The notes under the pieces were generated by a model that saw nothing but the letters and a program-made list of their open reading frames with translations, did no database searches and was not told where the DNA came from. A stretch of DNA of 64,000 nucleotides from 67-14 sp020438345. GTDB taxonomy: Bacteria > Actinomycetota > Thermoleophilia > Solirubrobacterales > 70-9. Positions 1 through 8,345 of this stretch are shown here, piece by piece. Position numbers and translations under genes: made by a program. Location of the stretch: assembly GCA_937872475.1 (NCBI GenBank), contig CALMSY010000013.1:9948-73947 (forward strand), written 5' to 3'. Every line of letters starts with the position of its first letter. The first letter of the stretch is position 1.

Positions 1-117
1 GAGCTCACCGTAGCTCTCCGCAACCGACGATGAATAGCCACCAACCAGAGTCATGGCCAAAAGCCCGGCCCCGACGGCACCCAGAAGCATGACTATTGCC
101 CGGCGTTTCCGGTTCAA
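1..117 (-). CDS. N-terminus of a probable CpaB-like (SAF domain) pilus assembly protein, cut by the window edge
   Basis: Thirty-nine codons are open from a TTG at 117 to the window edge. The product has a basic n-region (NRKRR) and one hydrophobic segment (AIVMLLGAVGAGLLAM), so it is a secreted or membrane-anchored protein. The text after the segment (GGYSSSVAESYGEL) resembles the start of actinobacterial CpaB/RcpC-type SAF proteins that guide Tad/Flp pilus assembly. That assignment is inferred from the short N-terminus and the neighbours only. The TTG lies 7 bp after the stop of the histidine kinase gene, with a G-rich ribosome site overlapping that stop, so it is the last visible gene of this operon. 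An internal ATG (codon 10) is a less likely start because it would remove the basic n-region. Confidence 0.45.
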   Translation of the reverse strand, partial: MNRKRRAIVMLLGAVGAGLLAMTLVGGYSSSVAESYGEL

Positions 118-124
118 GATCCAC

Positions 125-865
125 TCACCCCCCGACTCCGACAATTCCACCAGGTGAGGCAGGCACCCGGGTCACGCAAGGCAAGACGATCGTCGCTTTC
201 GTCCCATCCCGACCCAGCTCCAGTTGGAACTGCCCTCCGTGTTCGCTCACGGCCGCACGGGTCACCGCAAGACCATGACCGTGCCGGTCGATTCCACGCA
301 GGTGTGCCAGCACTTCAGACGGGCTGCTGCCGCGTGCGCGATCTTGTGCGGCTCTGCCGTTGTCACCGACTTCGATCCGAAGCCTCTGGCCGACGACCAG
401 TGCCCGGACCAGAATTCGCGGTCCACCATGATCGATCGCGTTCACGATCACGTTCTCCAACGCAGCGGAAAGCGCCGCGGGATCTCCGGTGACCAATGCG
501 TCGGGACCCGTCCAGCGAAACTCGATCCCACTGCCCGCCATTCGGGCGCGTGACTGCCACCTTCGAACACAGGCTTCAGTCATCACCCGACAGGCGATCG
601 GCTCCGGCCTGAGCCGATCCGGTGTGCCACCGTTGATCTGACGGTCAACTTCCCCCAGGGCGCGGATCATCTGCCAGACCGGAAGCGAAGGTGTGAGCTT
701 GCCCGGTCCGGCAGGCAGGGACAGGGCGATTGCCTGAAGCGGCCGACGGGCTTCGTGGAGCGCCCGGTTGGCAAGACTTCGCCGATGCGCGAACCATGCT
801 TCCCGGGAAGCGACCACCAGAATCGCCGCGATCAAAGGCAGCAGAGCGAAGAGGTCCGTGCTCAC
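125..865 (-). CDS. Sensor histidine kinase, short, with one N-terminal membrane segment
   Basis: The 246-residue product has an N-terminal hydrophobic segment (LFALLPLIAAILVVA), a phosphoacceptor box with its histidine in ALHEARRPLQAIAL, and a HATPase domain with N-box ENVIVNAIDHGG and a G1 motif (EVGDNG). It would autophosphorylate on that histidine and pass the phosphate to the response regulator encoded just upstream. The GTG at 865 is chosen because it forms a 4-bp GTGA overlap with the regulator stop, which implies translational coupling. No periplasmic sensor domain or HAMP domain is visible, so the signal is probably cytosolic or intramembrane. The next gene downstream looks like a CpaB-type pilus gene, so the pair may govern pilus assembly; this is inference. 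Confidence 0.85.
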   Translation of the reverse strand: MSTDLFALLPLIAAILVVASREAWFAHRRSLANRALHEARRPLQAIALSLPAGPGKLTPSLPVWQMIRALGEVDRQINGGTPDRLRPEPIACRVMTEACVRRWQSRARMAGSGIEFRWTGPDALVTGDPAALSAALENVIVNAIDHGGPRILVRALVVGQRLRIEVGDNGRAAQDRARGSSPSEVLAHLRGIDRHGHGLAVTRAAVSEHGGQFQLELGRDGTKATIVLPCVTRVPASPGGIVGVGG

Positions 866-1572
866 GGTGCCACCAGCCGATAGCCGACACCCCAGCAGTT
901 CACTACGAAACGCCCGCACTCCGGGTCAAGCTTTTTCCTGAGACGGCTGCAATGAGCCTCAAGGGTCCGGGTATGGCCGGTGGATCTGTATCCCCAGACT
1001 TCCTCCAGAAGCTCCTCCTTCGAGAAGACCCTGGTCGGCTCAGACGCGAGGACCTTGAGCAGACCGAATTCCTTGGCTGAAAGCCTCACCAGATCCCCGT
1101 TCACCCGCACGGTCCGTTCAATCTCGTTGACTTCTATTCCCTCGGCCCGCAGAACCGGGGACGAGCTTCGCCTGCGCCTCAGGACAGCTTCGATCCGGGC
1201 GAGTAGTTCCGAATAGGAGAACGGCTTCAGAACATAGTCGTCCGCTCCCTGACCGAGACCGCGAACCCGGTCCCTTTCGGTCCCACGGCCACTGACGATG
1301 ATCACCCCGAGCGACAGGTCGGCCCGGTTGGTCATCCGGTCGGGATCACGCAGCTTCCGCAGGAGATCCAGTCCCGAACCGTCCGGCAAGTTGAGATCAA
1401 GCAGCAGCAGATCCGGCTTTCCATAAATGCAGAGCCTGAAGGCGTCCGCCGCGGTCGGCGCTGCGAGCACTTCAAAACAGTCAGCCGTCAGGTGATCACA
1501 GAGCAGCTCGAGGGTGGCCTCGTCGTCCTCGCAGACCAGGATCCTTGCGACTTCATCGCGGACGGAAGTCAA
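862..1572 (-). CDS. OmpR/PhoB-family response regulator
   Basis: The 236-residue product has a receiver domain with the acidic pair in VCEDDE, the phosphoacceptor aspartate in LLLLDLNLPDGSG, and the conserved lysine in VLKPF. A C-terminal winged helix follows (RLSAKEFGLLKVL, then HTRTLEAHCSRLRKKL and WGVGYRLV). It is a phosphorylation-controlled transcription factor partnered with the kinase that overlaps its stop codon. The TTG start at 1572 is chosen because it overlaps the TGA of the DUF192 gene by 4 bp (TTGA), matching the style of the next junction. A longer in-frame version reaching 1626 would run into the preceding gene without a ribosome site. Confidence 0.9.
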   Translation of the reverse strand: MTSVRDEVARILVCEDDEATLELLCDHLTADCFEVLAAPTAADAFRLCIYGKPDLLLLDLNLPDGSGLDLLRKLRDPDRMTNRADLSLGVIIVSGRGTERDRVRGLGQGADDYVLKPFSYSELLARIEAVLRRRRSSSPVLRAEGIEVNEIERTVRVNGDLVRLSAKEFGLLKVLASEPTRVFSKEELLEEVWGYRSTGHTRTLEAHCSRLRKKLDPECGRFVVNCWGVGYRLVAP

Positions 1573-1946
1573 AGCTCGGCCTGACTGGATTCGGGAACTT
1601 CCGCTTCCCAGGAATCGATATCCCAATCCGAGGGGAGTTCCAGCACCGCGGCCGCCTGGGGGACCCGGACCCGATGCCCGGGGCCAACCTCACGGACCGC
1701 GATAAGAGGTTGACATTCCTCCCCGAGAAAGAGCAGGTCCAGCGGGAACCTCATCCCGAATGTGTGAACCGAGCGGCAGCGGGGGATCAACAAGCCCTCG
1801 GGAGAGCGGTGCCGGTCCAGCAAAGCAAGTCCGAGCAGCCGGGAGAGCGGATCGGCAGCGACCGGCACCTCGAAGCCATGAAGTCGCTTCCTTTCGAGAC
1901 GGTGAAACCGCCTCGCCGGACGGGTGATGTCTGCTCCTGCACTCAT
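1569..1946 (-). CDS. DUF192 family protein
   Basis: The C-terminal 80 or so residues match DUF192: RLLGLALLDR, then the core CRSVHTFGMRFPLDLLFL and a VREVGPGHRV strand. DUF192 proteins are small beta-rich proteins, mostly of unknown biochemical role and often exported. I see no clear signal peptide from the chosen start. ATG 1946 gives 125 residues, the usual family size. An upstream start at 2093 would add 49 residues of low-complexity appearance and overlap the divergent gene at 2099. The gene leads the run DUF192, response regulator, kinase, CpaB-like, so it may belong to a pilus or secretion function. The ribosome site is weak, so the start is uncertain. Confidence 0.75.
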   Translation of the reverse strand: MSAGADITRPARRFHRLERKRLHGFEVPVAADPLSRLLGLALLDRHRSPEGLLIPRCRSVHTFGMRFPLDLLFLGEECQPLIAVREVGPGHRVRVPQAAAVLELPSDWDIDSWEAEVPESSQAEL

Positions 1947-2098
1947 GTCTCGATAAGCACCGGGCACAAGAAACTCTCCCCTGCTGACCGGGGTTGGCTC
2001 TGCAACAAAGGTTTCGGGGTGCAACCGATGGTTCAGCCGGAGCGGTCCGAAGTCCCTAAACGGATCCTCAAGGCATGATGCCCGGGTACCCAAGGACC

Positions 2099-2593
2099 AT
2101 GCCGCGGGTGCTCAAGGCTTCAACCGTGGAACGAAAGAAAACCCGCAGAGGAAACTACGAATCGGGCACTGACTATGTGCTCGAGTACGGCAATCTCCGA
2201 TTCTCGTTCAATGAACGGGACTTCAGCCAGAGAGTCGAACAGGCCGCAGTGCGGCTCGGCTTCGTGACCCCTGGATTGACCTACGCCGAACTCCACGACC
2301 TGCTTCACCTCGCGGTGAGCGGTGAAATCGAAGAACCCAGCTCGGAGCTGGGTGTTCATGTCACCCACAACTGGGAAGACCTGACCGGACCCTCGAACCA
2401 GAGCTTCGTACATTGGCTTCGCCGGCTCGTTTTCCGCGGTGCCTGGCTCGACCAGCGGGTCAAGGAAGGTGAATTGGACATCGCCTTCGATGAACAACGA
2501 CAGACTTTTGGCTATATCCAGCCCGATCGCAGCCCGGAAATGATCGAGCTCGCCAAAGAGCCGAGCTGGCGCCGCGTTGCCTTCCGTCGCTAG
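2099..2593 (+). CDS. Conserved-looking hypothetical protein, soluble
   Basis: The product of 164 residues is rich in charged residues, has no signal peptide and no membrane segment, and I do not recognise a family. Visible features are a basic N-terminus (VERKKTRRGNYESGTDY) and a C-terminal half with many Trp and Arg residues. The start at ATG 2099 has AAGGA just upstream; an in-frame ATG at 2075 would give 172 residues. It is transcribed divergently from the DUF192 operon and converges on the Rho-like gene. The two stop codons interlock in the tetranucleotide CTAG at 2590-2593. Confidence 0.6.
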   Translation: MPRVLKASTVERKKTRRGNYESGTDYVLEYGNLRFSFNERDFSQRVEQAAVRLGFVTPGLTYAELHDLLHLAVSGEIEEPSSELGVHVTHNWEDLTGPSNQSFVHWLRRLVFRGAWLDQRVKEGELDIAFDEQRQTFGYIQPDRSPEMIELAKEPSWRRVAFRR

Positions 2594-3990
2594 AGCTGCT
2601 TCAGCAGGTCCTCGTTGCTGCCTGAGCCCTTGATCAGCTCGGCCAGACGGTTTGCCGCCGGAACCGGTTCCATCCCGCCGAGTTCAGACCGAAGTCGGCG
2701 CAGGGCGTCGATCTGGTCCTTGTCCAATACCGATTCCTGACCCGAAACCGCACAGGCGGTGACATCCAGCGAAGGCTCCACCCCGGCTGCGGCCAAAGTG
2801 GCGTCAAGACGGATTGTCGCGTTCTCAGTGGTGTGGACCGCATCCATCACGTCCTGATCGCCAGGTGAGCCCCAAAGAGCAGTGGCGATGACCGTGACCG
2901 ACCCGGTCCCTTCTTCTTCCAGCTCGCGACCGGCTCCGAAAAACGGCTTGACAGCACCAGGGTCACCGTATGCGTTGCCAAGCCTGGTCAGTGAATCGAC
3001 GATGATCACCACATCGTTGCCGGCCTCCGCCTGACGCTTGACCTTGGCCAGGATCCGCTCCGCGGTCCTGACCTGTTCATGCGCACCGAGATCGGCCGGT
3101 GCGGCGGCGATTTCCACCTCGGGTACCTCGCGGCCCCACGCCGTCACCTCTTCGGGCCGCTCGTCGATCAGCAGCACGATGATTTCCGCATCATCACCCG
3201 CACCACGGGCGATTGCCTTGGCCAGCGACCTCAGGAAACTCGTACGGCCGGAACGTGGCTGGGCTTCAACCAGAACCCGCTGCCCGAAAGCCAACGGTGC
3301 CAGCAGGTCCACCGACCGGGCGAGAATGTCATCGGTATCTCCGCTCAGCGGCATTTGCCGGTGAGGGGCGATCGGTGTCAGTCTCTCGAATTGCGGGGCC
3401 CGCTCGTCAACCGGCGGCTCACCATTCACCTTCTCGACCCGGACCAGCGACGGTCTGCGCTCACCCCGGCGCGCGGGACGCAGAGGACCACTGACTTCAT
3501 CGCCGGAACGGAGTTCACAGCGCCGGATCTGGGCCGGAGAAACGTAGATCCCGGCCGCAGGGCCATCGTCGGAACGGATGATGCCACTGCCCCGTGGCAG
3601 AACATCAAGCACCCCGGTGATTTCGGTCAGTTCGGCTTCCGGCTCGGAATCGCGATCCTCACGGGCTGGCCGATCCTTGCCTTCCTTTCGGCTTCCGTTC
3701 CCGGAACCACGGTCCTCACGGCTTTCACTACGGCTGCGATCACCCCGGTTCTCGCGGTCGCCACTACGACTGCGCTCTCCGCCGCGACCACGGTCACGAC
3801 CGCCACGGCGTCGCCGCGAAGGCTTCTCGCCACGATCGTCGCCGGCGCCCGTTTCCTCCGGGTCGGGCGCACTTGCTCCGCCAAGTTTGTCAATCAGCTC
3901 TTCACGACGCAGAAGCCGGAACTTCTCGATCCCGGCTTCGCCGGCGAGCTTGTGCAGTTCGGCCAGTGACTTCGATTTCAGATCGGACAT
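2590..3990 (-). CDS. Divergent transcription termination factor Rho paralogue
   Basis: The 466-residue product follows the Rho layout. There is a Rho_N helix-extended-loop-helix domain (SLAELHKLAGEAGIEKFR), an Arg/Gly/Asp/Ser-rich insert typical of high-GC actinobacterial Rho (about residues 45-120), a cold-shock-like RNA-binding domain (ITGVLDVLPRGSGIIR), and a hexameric ATPase domain with LLIDERPEEVT and VIIVDSLTRLGNAYG. It departs from the family at catalytic sites. The Walker A region reads AQPRSGRTS, with arginine in place of the invariant lysine. The segment that normally carries DEVIYEEFKGTGN and the RSGTR loop is replaced by unrelated sequence (QDVMDAVHTTENATIRL). It may therefore be a regulatory or degenerate paralogue rather than the housekeeping Rho. 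The ATG at 3990 sits 2 bp after the transaldolase stop. Confidence 0.8.
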   Translation of the reverse strand: MSDLKSKSLAELHKLAGEAGIEKFRLLRREELIDKLGGASAPDPEETGAGDDRGEKPSRRRRGGRDRGRGGERSRSGDRENRGDRSRSESREDRGSGNGSRKEGKDRPAREDRDSEPEAELTEITGVLDVLPRGSGIIRSDDGPAAGIYVSPAQIRRCELRSGDEVSGPLRPARRGERRPSLVRVEKVNGEPPVDERAPQFERLTPIAPHRQMPLSGDTDDILARSVDLLAPLAFGQRVLVEAQPRSGRTSFLRSLAKAIARGAGDDAEIIVLLIDERPEEVTAWGREVPEVEIAAAPADLGAHEQVRTAERILAKVKRQAEAGNDVVIIVDSLTRLGNAYGDPGAVKPFFGAGRELEEEGTGSVTVIATALWGSPGDQDVMDAVHTTENATIRLDATLAAAGVEPSLDVTACAVSGQESVLDKDQIDALRRLRSELGGMEPVPAANRLAELIKGSGSNEDLLKQL

Positions 3991-3992
3991 GC

Positions 3993-4679
3993 TCAGCCCT
4001 TGCGAGCAGCGACCAGGCCGCTCAACCACTCACCGAACTCGGGGCGGCTCTTCCAGTCCTCTTCGAACTTGGCGGCACCTTCGGTCGTCAGCGGATGGTT
4101 CAGCATCTGGCGGAGCACCTTGGCCGGCACGGTGGCAATGTCGCAGCCGAGCGAAGCGGCGATCACCATGTGTTCCGGGTGACGAATCGAGGCAGCCAGC
4201 ACTTTCGATTCGAGGCTGCCCGAACGCAGTACGTCGCAGATCTCCTCGACGACCTTGGTTGAATCGACCGAAATGTCATCGAGCCGGCCCATGAAGCAGG
4301 ACACGAAAGTGGCACCTGCAGAAGCGGCAAGCAGAGCCTGATTTGGCGAGAAAACGAGGGTCATGTTGACCATTGCGCCATCATCGGTCAGGGCCCGGGT
4401 GGCCTTGAGCCCTTCCTCGCCAAAGGGGACCTTGACGGTGACGTGCTCGTGAAGCTCGCGCAGCGCCTGCCCTTCCTCGATCATGCCCGGAGCATCAGGC
4501 GAGACCACTTCAGCGGAAGTGGGACCCTGGACCAGGTCGGCAATCTTGCGAATGATGTCACCGGGCTCTCCGTCTTCCTTGGCGAGCAGGGAGGGATTGG
4601 TGGTGGCGCCACTCAGCACGCCCCAGGCGGCAATCTCCTCGACCTCGGAAACGGCACCGGTGTCAATGAAAAGTTCCAT
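3993..4679 (-). CDS. Transaldolase / fructose-6-phosphate aldolase-like protein (TalC/FSA type)
   Basis: The 228-residue product is a single TIM barrel of the small transaldolase family. Recognisable blocks are LFIDTGAVSEVEEIAAWGVL, GATTNPSLLAKE, the Schiff-base lysine in VTVKVPF, LVFSPNQALLAASAGATFVS, KVLAASIRHPEHM and CDIATVPAKVLRQMLNHPLT. Such enzymes transfer dihydroxyacetone units between sugar phosphates in the pentose phosphate pathway, or cleave fructose 6-phosphate. The usual SPFVGR loop reads SCFMGRLDD here. The gene lies between glpD and the rho-like gene with short spacers (10 and 2 bp), so the three are probably cotranscribed. Confidence 0.88.
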   Translation of the reverse strand: MELFIDTGAVSEVEEIAAWGVLSGATTNPSLLAKEDGEPGDIIRKIADLVQGPTSAEVVSPDAPGMIEEGQALRELHEHVTVKVPFGEEGLKATRALTDDGAMVNMTLVFSPNQALLAASAGATFVSCFMGRLDDISVDSTKVVEEICDVLRSGSLESKVLAASIRHPEHMVIAASLGCDIATVPAKVLRQMLNHPLTTEGAAKFEEDWKSRPEFGEWLSGLVAARKG

Positions 4680-4689
4680 GGCCTAGAGA

Positions 4690-6369
4690 CTAGTGAGTCC
4701 CGCCCGGGTTGAGGCCCTCGGCCTTCGCAGTTTCGAGCCAGTCGTCTATCTGGTGCTGTTTCTCAAGGTCACCCCAGCCGAGTCCGCGGGCCATTTCTGT
4801 CGCCAGTTCTTCGACCGATTCAGGTGTGGCGAGACTCGATGCCGCCGTCAACCCGAGCCGGGTGCGGCGAAGGAGGACGTCCGCGATCGACCTTGCCTGC
4901 TCGAACTCCATGGCGATCCGGACCTCGGCCATCAGGTCAGGCAGACCTTCCACAATCGGTTTCGCCATTTCCGGATCGTCCTGGGCGATTCGGATTACTC
5001 CCCGGGCTGCGTGGCCGTACCTGAACGCGAGTTGAGCGAGTGATCCCCGGCTGATTCCTTCCGGCGCTTCCAGTTCCGCCGGATCGATCTCCATGCCGAG
5101 CGGGATTTCGGAAGTCTGGCAGCGCGCTTCACGGCCGGCCCTTGCAACGATCCGGTCGACCGTGTCCTTCGCCATTCGCCTCCAGGTCGTCAACTTGCCA
5201 CCGGTGATCGTCAACATCCCCGAAGATGTTTCGTAGAGCTCGGCCTGCCTGGATATGTCAACGGATTTTCGAGGATCTCCGGTACTGATCAGTGGACGTA
5301 CGCCCGCGTAGGCACCGACAATGTCCGAATCGCTCAGGGAAAGACCCATGAACGCGTTCAGGGCATTGATCAGGTATTCGACGTCGTCCCCGGTCGGGGC
5401 AACCTCTTCTATTCCACCGTCGTGATCCACATCGGTCGTTCCGACCAGAGTCCGCCCATACCAGGGCAAGGCGAAAATCCGGCGGCCCTCGCCGGCGGGG
5501 ACGATGCAGGCCGCCTTGCCCATGTCGACGTCGTCGGAAGAAAAGAGCAGATGGGCTCCCCGGCTCGGAGCGATCTTCGGGATGTCTTCTTCCCTCTGGA
5601 TCTCGCCTGGGCGGATCTGATCCGCCCATACGCCGGTTGCGTTCACCACGTTGTCGGCCTCGACTGTGACCGTCTCCCCCGAAGCCACATCGGTGAAGTC
5701 GACCAGGCGGGCGATTCCGTTCTGCTCTCGAACCGAGGTGACCCGGGCCCCGTTCAACGAGACGGCCCCGAACCGCTGGGCTTCACCGAGCACCGTAAGG
5801 ACCAGCCGGACATCATCGGTCTGACAGTCGTAGAACAGGTAGGCCGACTCCGGGTCGCGATCTGCGAGAGCCGGAACCAGGTCAAGGACTTCATCGCGAT
5901 CGATCGTCCGGTGCCGGTCCGGCGACCATGACTCTTCCGCCTCGGCGGGACGCCGGCGCCAGCGTCGTTCACGCCGGGAGCGTGACCCCCCGGCCCCGGC
6001 CAGGACGTCGTAGGCGTTCAGGCCCAGCCCGAGGATTCGGTCCGGTTTGCTCTCGCCGAAAGTCGGCACAAGGAACGGAGTCGGGTAGACCAGGTGCGGC
6101 GCGAGTTCGACCATCAACTGGCGTTCCAGCAGAGCCTCCCTGACAAGTCCCACATCGAAGTTCTCCAGGTATCGAAGACCGCCGTGCACCATTTTCGATG
6201 AGCGCGACGAAGTGCCGATTCCGTAATCGCGGCTTTCCAGCAGGGCAACCGAGTAGCCGCGGGATGCCGCATCGAGCGCGACCCCTGCCCCGGTGATTCC
6301 ACCACCGATCACCACGACTTCAAAATGTGATCCGGCGATTGCCTCCAGTGCCTCGGCGCGGCCTACCAA
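4690..6369 (-). CDS. glpD: Aerobic glycerol-3-phosphate dehydrogenase
   Basis: The 559-residue flavoprotein has the N-terminal FAD motif VVVIGGGITGAGVALDAASR, the family blocks SSRSSKMVHGGLRYLE and LLERQLMVELAPHLV, and the GGKLTTWRRMA motif before the C-terminal DAO_C helical domain. It oxidises sn-glycerol 3-phosphate to dihydroxyacetone phosphate and feeds electrons to menaquinone at the membrane. The start is a TTG at 6369 that overlaps the end of the upstream ECF S-component gene by 7 bp. It may thus be expressed by readthrough from the cobalamin-regulated operon. A Ser/Arg-rich stretch near residues 130-145 (GSRSRRERRWRRRPAE) is an unusual insertion. Confidence 0.93.
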   Translation of the reverse strand: MVGRAEALEAIAGSHFEVVVIGGGITGAGVALDAASRGYSVALLESRDYGIGTSSRSSKMVHGGLRYLENFDVGLVREALLERQLMVELAPHLVYPTPFLVPTFGESKPDRILGLGLNAYDVLAGAGGSRSRRERRWRRRPAEAEESWSPDRHRTIDRDEVLDLVPALADRDPESAYLFYDCQTDDVRLVLTVLGEAQRFGAVSLNGARVTSVREQNGIARLVDFTDVASGETVTVEADNVVNATGVWADQIRPGEIQREEDIPKIAPSRGAHLLFSSDDVDMGKAACIVPAGEGRRIFALPWYGRTLVGTTDVDHDGGIEEVAPTGDDVEYLINALNAFMGLSLSDSDIVGAYAGVRPLISTGDPRKSVDISRQAELYETSSGMLTITGGKLTTWRRMAKDTVDRIVARAGREARCQTSEIPLGMEIDPAELEAPEGISRGSLAQLAFRYGHAARGVIRIAQDDPEMAKPIVEGLPDLMAEVRIAMEFEQARSIADVLLRRTRLGLTAASSLATPESVEELATEMARGLGWGDLEKQHQIDDWLETAKAEGLNPGGTH

Positions 6370-8345
6370 CGTAACCGCCGCACAAGCAGGATCGTCCCGC
6401 CGCAGAGTCCTCCGGCAACCCCGAGTGCGATCAGGATCGCGACCAGCGGCGAGGGTTGCGGCCCTGCCTCGGATGCCGCCAGCACTGCGTCACTTGGTGC
6501 AACCGGAACCAGCGGGATCGATGTGTCGGCCGGGAACTCCGTTGCCGGCGGAATGCTGGCGTCGGCATCTGAACCGGAATCCGCACCGAAATCGTTCTGG
6601 TTGCCGGTCCCGGCGCCGGCACCGGTTCCGGGAACTGAACCGGTGTTCCCACCGCCGGTGCTTTCGGTGCCGGTTGACGGTGAAGCGAGCGAACCGGGTG
6701 GCGGCGTGTAGGTCGGTGCGGATGTGCCGCCCGGGTCAGAAGGCGCTGCCCCTCCGGAATTGTCGTCGCTTGTGCTGCCATCCTTGGCTCTTGGCGGGGC
6801 TGCAACCGGAAGTGGCAACCCGGCCAGCGCGGTCGTGCCGTCAGCGGTAACCCAGACCCGGGTCTGGTCGCTAGACTTCGAGTACCAGATACTGCCGTCG
6901 TCCTGCTGGTTTGAAATCAGGAAATCGCCGGCCGACTTGCCGTTGCTTCTGAGGTAGTTCATCCCCTTTCCCTGTGCGATCAAACCCTGAATCACCAGCC
7001 CCGTCGACTGGGAATTCACGGTCGAACCCGAGACGAAACCGCCAGAGTTCTTCTGGATGCCCCTCAGATAGTTGATCGCTTTGCTGGCAGACTTGTCCGA
7101 GGTGATCGCCATCAGGGCGGTGCCACTGGAATCGGCGTCGCTCTTCGACCCTTTCGAGATACCCCATCCGCCATCGGTGTTCTGGGCGCCATTCAGCCAC
7201 TTCAGCGAGTACCGGGCATCCTTGGTTGAGCCGGCAGACCGGAATGCCAGGATTGAAAAGGCGGTGATGTTCACGTTGTTGCCGAACGATCCGTTGCCCC
7301 GATGGTTGCGCAGCGCCTCGATCAGGTTCCGCCCTTTGAAGTCACGCGGATTCTGACCGACCGTCTTGACCGCGAGGATGGTCAGGGCGATGTCGCTGGC
7401 ATCCGTGATTTCCTTGCGATTGTTGATCAGGTAGCCGTACGGGGTCGCGTTCGTCTTGACATCAAGCGGGTTGATGCCGGCCGCGGCGAGGGCGAACATG
7501 CTCCTGGCCGTGATGTTGACTGAAGAGGTTCCCTCGGGAGATGAAGGGAAGCCTCCATCGGCGTTCTGCTGGCTCTGAAGCCACGCCGCGGCGTTTCCGG
7601 CCTTGGCTGGGTAGGCGGCTTCGGCTTTGCCTGGTTGGCCAGCCCCGCCGAAGCTGATCGCCAGCGCCGCGACCAGCAACAGCCCGATGCCGGACGTCCG
7701 CATCAGCGGGCTCCCGCTTTGGCTCCCTGAAGTTTCACCGGCCTTACGCCACTGGAAGCGTTCTTTGAAGCGCAGAAGGGCGCTGACCATCGCTGGCCCG
7801 GCAGCCAGAGCGAAGATCACGTTGCCGATCATGTGTGCGGTATCGAATGGAATTGCTCTTACCTCTAGTGCAAGGTATCGGTCGAGGGAAATCTCGCCGC
7901 CGAAGCTGACCATAGTCTGAAGGTTCATCCAGGCCCCGAATGCGAGTCCGGCCGCACCGCAGAATGCGGCCAGCCACCAGCGGTTCAACCGGCCCCGGGT
8001 CATTTTCCAGAGCAGGCCACCAGCCACCCCGCACATCCCCCAGGCCACCATCTGCCAGGGAGTCCAGATCCCCTGGCCCAGCCAGAAGTTTGAAACCAGG
8101 CCGCCGAGAGCCCCGACCGCGAAACCCGGCGCCGGCCCGAGCACGAAGCCGGCGATGATCACTATGTCGGTGGTCGCCACGACATTCGGGATCGGTGCCA
8201 GCACCAGCCGCCCGGCAACAGCCAGGGCCGCAAGCACAGCGACCAGCGCCACAATCTGTGAAGGGGGCCGGGTACGTTCGTACCAGAGCATCCCCGCGCC
8301 GAGTGCGGTGAACAGAACGACCAGGCTGATCAACTGCCAGCTCAA
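6363..8345 (-). CDS. ECF transporter S component fused to an extracellular transcobalamin-like alpha6/alpha6 barrel
   Basis: The 660-residue product has three parts. Residues 1-195 form about six membrane helices of an ECF substrate-binding (S) component (IVIIAGFVLGPAPGFAVGAL; WQMVAWGMCGVAGGLLW). After another helix (GIGLLLVAALAISFGGAG, about 219-236) comes an outside domain, about 250-515, made of squalene-cyclase/prenyltransferase repeats: WLQSQQNADGGF, WLNGAQNTDGGWG, YLRGIQKNSGGF, FLISNQQDDGS. A Ser/Gly/Thr/Pro-rich linker (520-625) leads to a C-terminal membrane anchor ending in RRLRW. The barrel fold is the alpha domain of intrinsic factor and transcobalamin. With a cobalamin riboswitch at the operon head, the likely substrate is a corrinoid. 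The start overlaps the ATPase stop (ATGA). Fold and substrate are inferred. Confidence 0.85.
   Translation of the reverse strand: MSWQLISLVVLFTALGAGMLWYERTRPPSQIVALVAVLAALAVAGRLVLAPIPNVVATTDIVIIAGFVLGPAPGFAVGALGGLVSNFWLGQGIWTPWQMVAWGMCGVAGGLLWKMTRGRLNRWWLAAFCGAAGLAFGAWMNLQTMVSFGGEISLDRYLALEVRAIPFDTAHMIGNVIFALAAGPAMVSALLRFKERFQWRKAGETSGSQSGSPLMRTSGIGLLLVAALAISFGGAGQPGKAEAAYPAKAGNAAAWLQSQQNADGGFPSSPEGTSSVNITARSMFALAAAGINPLDVKTNATPYGYLINNRKEITDASDIALTILAVKTVGQNPRDFKGRNLIEALRNHRGNGSFGNNVNITAFSILAFRSAGSTKDARYSLKWLNGAQNTDGGWGISKGSKSDADSSGTALMAITSDKSASKAINYLRGIQKNSGGFVSGSTVNSQSTGLVIQGLIAQGKGMNYLRSNGKSAGDFLISNQQDDGSIWYSKSSDQTRVWVTADGTTALAGLPLPVAAPPRAKDGSTSDDNSGGAAPSDPGGTSAPTYTPPPGSLASPSTGTESTGGGNTGSVPGTGAGAGTGNQNDFGADSGSDADASIPPATEFPADTSIPLVPVAPSDAVLAASEAGPQPSPLVAILIALGVAGGLCGGTILLVRRLRW

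Noticed and set aside
3079..3969. A long + strand open frame of 296 codons opposite the rho-like gene.
   Set aside because: It is a GC-rich antisense shadow; the - strand reading has clear Rho domains.
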